Positions 57,469-64,000 of a stretch of 64,000 nt of DNA are shown here, in pieces (positions within the stretch are counted from its first letter, which is position 1; the number at the start of each line of letters is the position of its first letter). Origin of the DNA: Simplicispira sedimenti (GTDB taxonomy: Bacteria; Pseudomonadota; Gammaproteobacteria; Burkholderiales; Burkholderiaceae_C). The stretch lies in assembly GCF_022760965.1 (NCBI RefSeq), contig NZ_JAKVIJ010000002.1:124001-188000 (forward strand), written 5' to 3'. The position numbers and the translations under genes were made by a program. The notes below the pieces were generated by a model. That model was not told where the DNA came from. It saw nothing but the letters and a program-made list of their open reading frames with translations, and made no database searches.

Positions 57469-57930
57469 ATGCACGTACCGACTTCCCCTCAGCGCAGTCG
57501 CATGATGTCTGGCATTCGCGGCAAGGACACTTGGCCGGAACGGGCACTTCGCTCCCTTCTTTTTGCCAGGGGATTTCGATATCGACTGCACGTCAGAGGC
57601 TTGCCCGGTACCCCTGACCTTGTTTTTCCGAAACACCGTGCCGTCGTGTTCGTCCATGGCTGCTTCTGGCATCGGCATGATGGATGCCGCTATACCACCA
57701 CTCCTCGAACCAATGCGGACTTCTGGCAGCAGAAGTTTCTTGGCAATGTCGATCGAGACAAAAAGCATGTGGAGCAACTCCTGACGCTTGGTTGGCGTGT
57801 GGCTATCGTCTGGGAGTGCTCGCTGAAGCATTCGGTGGAGGACACAGCAAGATCGGTGGAGGAGTGGCTGCACGGCAATTCGGAAGCTTTGGTGCTCGGT
57901 CAGTCTGCTTTGGCCAGCAGCGGAGCCTGA
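57469..57930 (+). CDS. vsr: Very short patch repair (Vsr) endonuclease
   Basis: A 153-residue endonuclease that nicks at T:G mismatches from deaminated 5-methylcytosine. The N-terminus HVPTSPQRSRMMSGIRGKDT matches family starts; the active-site TPDLVF (D50), HGCFWHRH (H63, F66, W67, H68) and DGC zinc-site residues align with E. coli Vsr D51/H64/F67/W68/H69 at an offset of one. The start at 57469 follows from this alignment. Its end overlaps the convergent methyltransferase gene by 31 bp. It would limit C-to-T mutation at sites methylated by the neighbouring enzyme. Confidence 0.94.
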   Translation: MHVPTSPQRSRMMSGIRGKDTWPERALRSLLFARGFRYRLHVRGLPGTPDLVFPKHRAVVFVHGCFWHRHDGCRYTTTPRTNADFWQQKFLGNVDRDKKHVEQLLTLGWRVAIVWECSLKHSVEDTARSVEEWLHGNSEALVLGQSALASSGA

Positions 57931-59525
57931 AACTGACCGGGTGTGCTGCTCTTTTCACTTGCCATTGGTTGGTTGTTCATGCGGTCACGGGCTTGCCTGC
58001 GTTTGTTTCTGCTCATCTCATTCAGCAGGCTTCGCACTATTGTTGCCAGCTTGTACGCAAGAAGTGGCGGAACGGCGTTGCCGATTTGGGTATATTGCTC
58101 CGTCCGGTTGCCTGCAAAGAAGTAGTTGTCCGGAAACGTCTGAAGGCGTGCGGCTTCCCTGACGGTCAGGCTTCTGCATTGCTCAGGATCGTAGTGAATA
58201 TAGTAGTGGCCGTCCTTGGCAATATGCGCGACTATCGTGGTGGCAGGGTCGTTTTTGCACTGTACGCGGAAGCGATCCTTGAAGGGTATGGCTCCTGCCC
58301 TGTCGTTGGGCTGTACGTTGTGATGGGCTGGCAGCAGCTTGGGGGGGAAGACATCCAGCCGAGGGGAATACTTCTGCCATTCAGCAAAGGTTGCTGCAAA
58401 GAAGTACCGGGCCAGATCCGATGCCATGTGCGCCCTTGATTCATGCTGGCATATGCCACCCAGATTGCGATCCAGCAGCCATTGCTGCAGTTCGGTTGGG
58501 TTGTGGGGCCTTCTGTATTCCTGCGCGATGAAAGCTCCGCCCGTGCTTGTGCTGGTCGCTTTGGCTACAGAGGATTGCATTCTCTCGATCATTGCCGACT
58601 CGATTTCCAAACCCCAGCCATCCATGTAGCTGGGAGCAGCCTGAACCGCATGTCGCCATGCTTCCAGTGAATCTCCTTTGGACAGCTTGCTTCGAATCTT
58701 CGGAAGATCATCGATGGCATGTCCGACAGTCACAGGTGTTGATACGGGTTCAAGCAAATGGTGCTGAGGTGCTCCGGTGCCCTTGAGTACTCCGAGCAGG
58801 ATCACTCTGTGCCTGCTCTGGGGTATGCCGTAGCGCTCCGAATGAATAAGGTAGTCCTCTGGCTCCAGGGAATCGCTGTTGCCTCTCTTCGCAAAGGAGC
58901 GGATCTCATATTCGAGTCCCTCTGCCGGTGATGCGAGATCCGCAATGATCCGTTCGAACATCGGACTGCCGGCGTGACTTGACGACAGCAGCCCCTTGAC
59001 GTTCTCCATCACAAAGATGGTCGGTCTGTGCTCCCGAATGATCCGCAAGTATTCCTTGTAGAGAAAGTGCTTCTCATCCTTGTGGAAGTCCTTGTCGTTG
59101 GTTCGCCTTGCACGTCCGGCGACGGAATATGCCTGGCAGGGCGGGCCTCCGATGAGTACCCAAGTCTGCTGGCCGTTGAGTGCGGCACGGATTTCTGCGT
59201 CGATGCTTGTTTCGTCGGATTTCCCCAGCTCCAGGCACCGCGCTTCCTTTGAAGCATGCTCGAAAGCCGCAGCTACGGCAGGAATGCTGCGAAACGTGGC
59301 TTCGTCGATTTCGCCCCGTATGAAGCTGTAGTAGTGCCTGACATGATCGGTTCCACGAAGGCGCCTGAAGGCAGCTCGCAGCATCAGCGTTCGATGCGCG
59401 ACCTCGGTCTTTTCAATGGAAATCCCGATCTCGAAGAAGGGCTGCTGGTCATGGCCTTTCAGGGAGGCAAAGCCCTCTCCCAGTCCTCCGGGGCCGGCAA
59501 AGAGGTCGATTATCGGAATCGGCAT
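57900..59525 (-). CDS. DNA (cytosine-5-)-methyltransferase
   Basis: A 541-residue C5-cytosine methyltransferase. Motif I DLFAGPGGLGEGF (7-19), motif IV GGPPCQAYS with catalytic C130, motif VI MENVKG (173-178), motif VIII QSRHRVI (236-242), motif IX RSLTVREAARLQTFPDNY (451-468) and motif X QIGNAVPP (480-487) are all intact. The long region from 243 to 450 should contain the target recognition part; the specificity cannot be read off. Start ATG 59525 has AAGAAGG upstream. The preceding core gene panD ends 67 bp away on the same strand. Confidence 0.94.
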   Translation of the reverse strand: MPIPIIDLFAGPGGLGEGFASLKGHDQQPFFEIGISIEKTEVAHRTLMLRAAFRRLRGTDHVRHYYSFIRGEIDEATFRSIPAVAAAFEHASKEARCLELGKSDETSIDAEIRAALNGQQTWVLIGGPPCQAYSVAGRARRTNDKDFHKDEKHFLYKEYLRIIREHRPTIFVMENVKGLLSSSHAGSPMFERIIADLASPAEGLEYEIRSFAKRGNSDSLEPEDYLIHSERYGIPQSRHRVILLGVLKGTGAPQHHLLEPVSTPVTVGHAIDDLPKIRSKLSKGDSLEAWRHAVQAAPSYMDGWGLEIESAMIERMQSSVAKATSTSTGGAFIAQEYRRPHNPTELQQWLLDRNLGGICQHESRAHMASDLARYFFAATFAEWQKYSPRLDVFPPKLLPAHHNVQPNDRAGAIPFKDRFRVQCKNDPATTIVAHIAKDGHYYIHYDPEQCRSLTVREAARLQTFPDNYFFAGNRTEQYTQIGNAVPPLLAYKLATIVRSLLNEMSRNKRRQARDRMNNQPMASEKSSTPGQFQAPLLAKAD

Positions 59526-59592
59526 TTGGCCTTCTTTTGGTTTACTGCGAAGTGCCGTCGCAAGACATTGGGCGCATCGAACCTTGATGTTG

Positions 59593-59973
59593 TCAAAGCG
59601 TCTGCACAGGCACCTTGTGCCGCAGTTCCACCTGGCGGTTCTTTTCATCTACAAACACCAGTTGCGGCTTGTGCGTGGCCACGTCGGCCTCGGGCACCTG
59701 GGCGAAGGCCGCGATGATGAGCAGGTCGCCCACGCTGGCGCGGCGTGCTGCCGAGCCGTTCACCGAGATCATGCCGCTGCCGCGCTGGCCCTTGATGGCG
59801 TAGGTGATGAAGCGTTCGCCGTTGTTGATGTTCCAGATGTGAACCTGTTCGTTTTCGCAGATGTCGGCGGCGTCGAGCAGGTCTTCGTCGATGGCGCAGG
59901 AGCCTTCGTAGTGCAGTTCGCATTGCGTGGCGGCCACGCGGTGGATCTTGGACTTGAGCAGGGTGCGGTACAT
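59593..59973 (-). CDS. panD: Aspartate 1-decarboxylase
   Basis: A 126-residue pyruvoyl enzyme that makes beta-alanine for pantothenate. The self-cleavage site Gly-Ser lies in LHYEGSCAIDEDLL (GS at 24-25). Further conserved parts are ICENEQVHIWNINNGERFITYAI (about 39-61) and GSAARRASVGDLLIIAAF (about 73-90). It starts 11 bp after the nadB stop, so both are likely cotranscribed. The defence island begins directly downstream. Confidence 0.95.
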   Translation of the reverse strand: MYRTLLKSKIHRVAATQCELHYEGSCAIDEDLLDAADICENEQVHIWNINNGERFITYAIKGQRGSGMISVNGSAARRASVGDLLIIAAFAQVPEADVATHKPQLVFVDEKNRQVELRHKVPVQTL

Positions 59974-59984
59974 GGCGGTGCTTT

Positions 59985-61565
59985 TCAATGGTTGACGGGG
60001 GGCACGAGGATGGTGGGCGCAGCCGGTGCGGCTAGGTCGGGGTAGTCGCGGCTGTAGTGCAGGCCGCGGCTTTCGCGGCGCATTTGGGCCGAGCGCACGA
60101 TGAGGTCGGCCACCTGCACCAGGTTGCGCAGCTCCAGCAGGTCGCGCGTGATGTGGAAGTGGGAATAGAACTCGTGGATTTCGCCGGTGAGCAGGGCGAT
60201 GCGGTGCGCGGCGCGCTCCAGGCGCTTGTTGGTGCGCACGATGCCCACGTAGTCCCACATGAAGCGGCGCAGCTCGTCCCAGTTGTGCGAGATGACGACC
60301 GATTCGTCGGCGTCCTGCACGCGGCTGTCGTCCCAGCGTGGCAGCGCGGGAATTTGCTGGCGCGGCGCCTGGGCGATGTGCTGCGCGGCGGCGCGGGCAA
60401 ACACCATGCATTCGAGCAGCGAGTTGCTGGCCAGGCGGTTGGCGCCGTGCAGGCCGGTGCAGGCCACCTCGCCCACGGCGTACAGGCCGGGCAGGTCGGT
60501 GCGGCCCGACAGGTCGGTGAGCACGCCGCCGCAGGTGAAGTGGGCCGTGGGCACCACGGGGATGGGCTCCCGGGTGATGTCGATGCCCAGCGATGCGCAA
60601 TAGCCCAGGATGTTGGGGAAGTGCTCGCGCAGGAACTCGGGGCTCTGGTGCGAGATGTCCAGGTGCACGCAGTCCAGGCCGTGTTTCTTCATCTCGAAGT
60701 CGATGGCGCGCGCCACCACGTCGCGCGGGGCGAGTTCGGCACGTTCGTCGTGCTGCGGCATGAAGCGCGTGCCGTCGGGCAGCAGCAGTTTGCCGCCTTC
60801 GCCGCGCACGGCTTCGCTGATGAGGAAGGACTTGGCGCGCGGGTGGTACAGCCCCGTGGGGTGGAACTGCACAAACTCCATGTTGCCCACGCGGCAACCG
60901 GCACGCCAGGCGGCGGCAATGCCGTCGCCGGTGGCGGTGTCGGGGTTGGTGGTGTAGAGGTACACCTTGCCCGCGCCGCCCGTGGCCAGGATGGTTTTCG
61001 GGGCGCGGAAGGTCACCACCGTGTCGCTGGCTTCGTCCAGCGCGTAGAGGCCCAGGCAGCGCTGGCCCGACAGGCCCAGCTTGCGGGCGGTGATCAGGTC
61101 CACCAGGGTGTGGTGCTCGAACACGGTGATGCCGGGGGTGCTGCGCACCACGTCGATCAGCGTCTTTTGCACGGCGGCGCCGGTGGCGTCGGTGGCGTGC
61201 ACGATGCGCCGCGCGCTGTGGCCGCCTTCGCGCGTGAGGTGCAGGTCGTCGCCCTCCAGCGTGAATGGCACGCCCAGGCTGCGCAGCCAGCCGATGGACT
61301 GGGGTGCGTTCTCCACCACAAAGCGCGTGGTCGCCAGGTCGCACAGGCCCGCGCCCGCCACCAGCGTGTCCTGGATGTGGGCGGCAAAGCTGTCGTCGTC
61401 GGCCAGCACGGCGGCAATGCCGCCCTGCGCCCAGCCGCTGGAGCCGTCCTGCAGCTCGCGCTTGGTGATGACCGCCACGCGGTGCGTGGCCGCCAGATGC
61501 AGTGCGGTGGAGAGGCCCGCCAGGCCGCTGCCCACAATCAATACGTCAAAGTCGTGCGATGCCAT
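59985..61565 (-). CDS. nadB: L-aspartate oxidase
   Basis: A 526-residue flavoprotein that oxidises aspartate to iminoaspartate, the substrate of NadA. FAD binding: DVLIVGSGLAGLSTALHLA (about 8-26), SSGWAQGGIAAVL (about 42-54), HTCGG-like HFTCGGVLTDLSGRTDLPGLYAVGEVACTGLHGANRLASNSLLE (in parts, about 346-389) and RRFMWDYVGIVR (about 434-445). Upstream ScpA is 56 bp away. nadC-nadA are 12 kb to the left across the defence island. Confidence 0.96.
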   Translation of the reverse strand: MASHDFDVLIVGSGLAGLSTALHLAATHRVAVITKRELQDGSSGWAQGGIAAVLADDDSFAAHIQDTLVAGAGLCDLATTRFVVENAPQSIGWLRSLGVPFTLEGDDLHLTREGGHSARRIVHATDATGAAVQKTLIDVVRSTPGITVFEHHTLVDLITARKLGLSGQRCLGLYALDEASDTVVTFRAPKTILATGGAGKVYLYTTNPDTATGDGIAAAWRAGCRVGNMEFVQFHPTGLYHPRAKSFLISEAVRGEGGKLLLPDGTRFMPQHDERAELAPRDVVARAIDFEMKKHGLDCVHLDISHQSPEFLREHFPNILGYCASLGIDITREPIPVVPTAHFTCGGVLTDLSGRTDLPGLYAVGEVACTGLHGANRLASNSLLECMVFARAAAQHIAQAPRQQIPALPRWDDSRVQDADESVVISHNWDELRRFMWDYVGIVRTNKRLERAAHRIALLTGEIHEFYSHFHITRDLLELRNLVQVADLIVRSAQMRRESRGLHYSRDYPDLAAPAAPTILVPPVNH

Positions 61566-61621
61566 GGATGAAACTCTCGGGTTGAGCGCCCTGTGTGGCC
61601 GTGGGCCGGGCAGGGCGCTTG

Positions 61622-62488
61622 TCAGACCGGCGTGTAGGCCAGCCGGACGTAGATGGGCGCGTAGGCCTCGGCCTGGGTGATCTCGATGAGGGTTTCCTTG
61701 GCCAGCTCCAGCAGCGCAATAAAGGTTACCACCAGCACGGTGCCGCCCTTGCTGGGGTCGAACAATTCCTCAAACTCCACAAAGCGGCGGCCCTGCAGCG
61801 TCTTGAGCACCTGGCTCATGTATTCGCGCACGCTCAGCTCCTCGCGCGTGATCTTGTGGTGCTGTACCAGCTTGGCGCGTTTGAGGATGTCGCGCCAGGC
61901 CTCCTGCAGATCGACCACGTGCACATCGGGGAAGCGCGGTTGCAGGCTTTGCTCGATGAAGACCTGGGCCTTGAGGAAGTCGCGCCCGTACTGCGGCAGG
62001 TAACCCAGCTGCTGCGCGGCCAGCTTCATCTGTTCGTATTCGAGCAGGCGGCGCACCAGCTCGGCGCGCGGGTCCTGTGCTTCGTCGGTGCCCTCCTGCT
62101 TGCGCGGCGGCAGCAGCATGCGCGACTTGATCTCGATGAGCATGGCCGCCATCAGCAGGTACTCGGCCGCCAGCTCCAGATTGCGGCTGCGGATTTCGTC
62201 CACATACGCCAAGTACTGGCGCGTGACGCTGAGCATGGGGATGTCGAGGATGTTGAAGTTCTGCTTGCGGATCAGGTACAGCAGCAGATCGAGCGGCCCC
62301 TCGAAGGCCTCCAGAAACACTTCCAGCGCGTCGGGCGGGATGTACAGGTCGGTGGGCAGCGCAAACAGCGGCTCGCCGTACAGGCGCGCCAGCGCGACCT
62401 GGTCCACCACCTCGGGCATGGCGGACGGCGCAGCCGCGTCGGCATCACCCGCAGGCACGGGCGCGGCAGTGTCCGTCACAGAACCCAT
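61622..62488 (-). CDS. scpA: Segregation and condensation protein A
   Basis: A 288-residue kleisin that bridges SMC subunits for chromosome segregation. The N-terminal YIPPDALEVFLEAFEGPLDLLLYLIRKQ block (in parts, about 49-75), DEIRSRNLELAAEYLLMAAMLIEIKSRMLLPP (about 111-142) and the C-terminal winged helix with VVTFIALLELAKETL are conserved. About 45 extra N-terminal residues are Ala/Pro-rich. The partner scpB is not in the window. The gap upstream is exactly filled by a dispersed repeat. Confidence 0.93.
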   Translation of the reverse strand: MGSVTDTAAPVPAGDADAAAPSAMPEVVDQVALARLYGEPLFALPTDLYIPPDALEVFLEAFEGPLDLLLYLIRKQNFNILDIPMLSVTRQYLAYVDEIRSRNLELAAEYLLMAAMLIEIKSRMLLPPRKQEGTDEAQDPRAELVRRLLEYEQMKLAAQQLGYLPQYGRDFLKAQVFIEQSLQPRFPDVHVVDLQEAWRDILKRAKLVQHHKITREELSVREYMSQVLKTLQGRRFVEFEELFDPSKGGTVLVVTFIALLELAKETLIEITQAEAYAPIYVRLAYTPV

Positions 62489-62490
62489 TT

Positions 62491-62546
62491 GCTATAAAAA
62501 TAATAGCTTCCAGCGCCCGTATTTATTGCGCTAGAGCCTGTTTTTG
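62491..62546 (+). repeat. Dispersed ~55-bp repeat, copy 8
   Basis: GCTATAAAAATAATAGCTTC, CAGCGCCCG, ATTGCGCTAGAGCC and TGTTTTTG. It fills the 58-bp gap between the DUF3460 gene and scpA almost completely; relative to these minus-strand genes it is inverted. Confidence 0.75.
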
Positions 62547-62756
62547 TCAGTAACCGTCGTACGAGTAGAACGCGTACGGCTTCTGGTTGACGCGGCCTGC
62601 GCGGTAGTCCTGCCACAGGCTGCGGTCCACCTTCTTGTCCCACAGCAGCGCGCGGCCCGCCTGTTGGCCTGCGTCGAGCTGGGGCTTTTGCTTCTTCAGA
62701 TCGTCCAGAAACTGGGTGGCAACCGAGGTGTAGTGGGGGCGGGCAAAGAGGGACAT
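62547..62756 (-). CDS. DUF3460 family small protein
   Basis: A 69-residue protein of the betaproteobacterial DUF3460 family, which commonly sits before scpA. Recognisable parts are RPHYTSVATQFLDDLKKQKPQLDAGQQAGRALLWDK (in parts, about 7-42) and the C-terminal aromatic cluster PYAFYSYDGY. No function known. It is soluble and basic. Confidence 0.88.
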   Translation of the reverse strand: MSLFARPHYTSVATQFLDDLKKQKPQLDAGQQAGRALLWDKKVDRSLWQDYRAGRVNQKPYAFYSYDGY

Positions 62757-62802
62757 GGTGTGTGGCTGGAAAAGGGTGGTCGATTTTAGCGGGGTCTGGG
62801 GC

Positions 62803-62969
62803 TAGGAGCCTGTCGGACTTGGGAATCGTCGGCTGCAAATTGACCGCAGCGGTCCATTTCTCACCGTCTTTTTGCCCCATAGCCCCGCTATGGGGCTGCA
62901 AATCCGGCAAAAACTGTCCTCGCTGGGGCCAATTTTCGCTTTCGACGCCCCAAGTCCGACAGGCTCCTA
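62803..62969. mobile_element. 167-bp MITE-like palindromic element
   Basis: Perfect 21-bp terminal inverted repeats starting TAGGAGCCTGTCGGACTT. Inside them the two halves remain imperfectly complementary, and the centre is a perfect hairpin GCCCCATAGC-CCC-GCTATGGGGC. The sequence CTAG occurs at both ends (62802-62805 and 62967-62970), and GGGC flanks the element on both sides. It has no coding capacity; a non-autonomous insertion element is the best reading. Confidence 0.7.
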
Positions 62970-62974
62970 GGGCA

Positions 62975-64000
62975 TCAATCCCGCGTCACCCGTACCACCT
63001 CTTCGCGCGTGGTCACGCCTGCGGCGATCAGGCGCTCGCCATCCTCGCGCATGAGCTGCATGCCCGCAGCCAGTGCGGCGGCGCGGATGTCGGCCTCGCT
63101 GGCGCGGTTGTGCACCAGGGCGCGCAGCGGGTCGTCCACCGCCAGCAGCTCGAACAGGCCGGTGCGCCCCGCGTAGCCGGTGTGGCCGCAGGCCTCGCAC
63201 CCCTTGCCGGCGCAGGCGTGGCAGACCTTGCGCACCAGGCGCTGGGCCAGCACGCCCAGCAGGGAGGAGCTGAGCAGGAAAGGCTCCACGCCCATGTCGG
63301 TCAGGCGTGTGACGGCGCTGGCGGCGTCGTTGGTGTGCAGGGTGGCCAGCACCAGGTGGCCGGTGAGCGAGGCCTGGATGGCGATCTGCGCGGTCTCGAA
63401 GTCGCGGATCTCGCCGATCATGATGATGTCCGGGTCCTGGCGCAGGATGGCGCGCAGGGCCTTGGCAAACGTCAGGTCGATCTTGGGGTTGACCTGCGTC
63501 TGGCCCACGCCGGGCAGCTCGTATTCGATCGGGTCTTCCACCGTCATGATGTTGCTGCGCGTGGCGTCCAGGCGGCTCAGGGCGGCGTACAGCGTGGTCG
63601 TCTTGCCCGAGCCCGTGGGGCCGGTGACGAGCACGATGCCGTGCGGCTGCGCGATCAGGCCGGTGAAGCGGCGCAGCGTGTCGCCCTGCATGCCCACGGC
63701 CTCCAGGCTCAGCTTGCTCTCGCTCTTGTCCAAGAGGCGCAGCACCGCGCGCTCGCCATGGGCGCTGGGCAGGGTGGAGACGCGCACGTCGATGGCGCGG
63801 GTGCCCAGGCGCAGGCTGATGCGGCCGTCCTGCGGCAGGCGTTTTTCGGAGATGTCCAGCTCGGCCATGATCTTCAGGCGCGAGATCAGCGCGGCGTGCA
63901 GCGCGCGGTTGGGTTGCACCACCTCGCGCAGCGTGCCGTCCACGCGGAAGCGCACGCTGCTGTGGCGCTCGTAGGGCTCGATGTGGATGTCGCTCGCGCC
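62975..64000 (-). CDS. gspE: GspE/PilB-type secretion ATPase, C-terminal part
   Basis: The last 341 codons of a type II secretion or type IV pilus ATPase; the start is outside the window. It reads ASDIHIEPYERHS at the edge, then Walker A GPTGSGKTTTLYAAL, the Asp box EDPIEYELPGVGQTQVN, Walker B ILRQDPDIIMIGEIRD and the His box GHLVLATLHTNDAASAVTRL. Near the C-terminus four cysteines (CHACAGKGCEAC) form the zinc element typical of GspE, with YAGRTGLFELL following. These features favour GspE over PilB. The family powers pseudopilus assembly at the inner membrane. Confidence 0.88.
   Translation of the reverse strand, partial: GASDIHIEPYERHSSVRFRVDGTLREVVQPNRALHAALISRLKIMAELDISEKRLPQDGRISLRLGTRAIDVRVSTLPSAHGERAVLRLLDKSESKLSLEAVGMQGDTLRRFTGLIAQPHGIVLVTGPTGSGKTTTLYAALSRLDATRSNIMTVEDPIEYELPGVGQTQVNPKIDLTFAKALRAILRQDPDIIMIGEIRDFETAQIAIQASLTGHLVLATLHTNDAASAVTRLTDMGVEPFLLSSSLLGVLAQRLVRKVCHACAGKGCEACGHTGYAGRTGLFELLAVDDPLRALVHNRASEADIRAAALAAGMQLMREDGERLIAAGVTTREEVVRVTRD

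Noticed and set aside
60057..61571. 504-codon plus-strand open frame opposite nadB
   Set aside because: Shadow of nadB, Gly/His/Val-rich low complexity, no motif.

Overview
The window is high-GC chromosomal DNA (one flanking line, 49561-49620, is 41/60 G+C) with dense, short-spaced genes. Gene content points to a betaproteobacterium of the Comamonadaceae, most like Acidovorax or a close relative: a CoxB-CtaD-CtaG-CtaE-SURF1-CtaA-CtaB locus with a 37-residue oxidase assembly gene, RpoH, DUF1841/DUF2909/DUF2970/DUF3460 proteins, and dispersed repeats in the gaps. This assignment is inferred from gene families and order, since no rRNA or tRNA was found.

Layout. 1-3.2 kb (minus): TamA-like lipoprotein start (cut by the window edge), a CoxE-like VWA protein, a GNAT acetyltransferase, a small membrane protein and a MoxR ATPase. 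3.2-11.7 kb: diheme cytochrome c, universal stress protein, DUF1841, a TRIC/YadS-like channel, LysE exporter, lone ParA ATPase, MaoC hydratase, LysR regulator, TrmL, ComF and a BioC-like methyltransferase. 11.7-21.1 kb: an almost complete aa3 cytochrome c oxidase locus with heme A synthesis and copper delivery, including two Sco-type proteins. 21.1-31.4 kb: RpoH (with a CIRCE-like operator over its promoter), CutA, an EF-hand-like protein, a PAS-GGDEF-EAL protein, FtsY, two M16 peptidase-family proteins and RsmD. 31.5-42.7 kb: sulfate-binding protein, CoaD, a zinc peptidase, a histidine kinase with a NarL-type regulator and a nearby lone receiver, MoeB, CtpA, GpmA, rhodanese, glutaredoxin 3, SecB and GpsA. 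42.8-50.1 kb: a pseudouridine synthase, PanC-PanB, NadC-NadA and a PabB-PabC fusion.

50.1-59.5 kb is an accessory defence island. A C5-cytosine methyltransferase (minus) and a Vsr mismatch endonuclease (plus) meet tail to tail. Divergent from vsr is a tightly overlapped minus-strand operon: MORC/MutL-like GHKL ATPase, Z1 ATPase/helicase, PD-(D/E)XK protein (DUF4420) and AIPR protein. There is no classical restriction enzyme; the four-gene module probably acts as the restriction or abortive-infection arm against DNA lacking the methyl mark. 59.6-64 kb returns to core genes: PanD, NadB, ScpA, DUF3460, a MITE-like palindrome and a GspE-type ATPase cut by the window end.

The other notable feature is a dispersed repeat of about 55 bp present eight times, always between co-directional genes. 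In two places it is translated in the same frame as the signal peptide of an exported protein (Sco1 and an M16-family protein). In others it supplies a start codon or a ribosome-binding site (gpsA, the VWA gene, pabB-pabC). A second GC-rich repeat family (four copies), a 167-bp palindromic element and a 15-unit hexamer repeat inside ftsY complete the repeat content. No CRISPR array, integrase, rRNA or tRNA was recognised.
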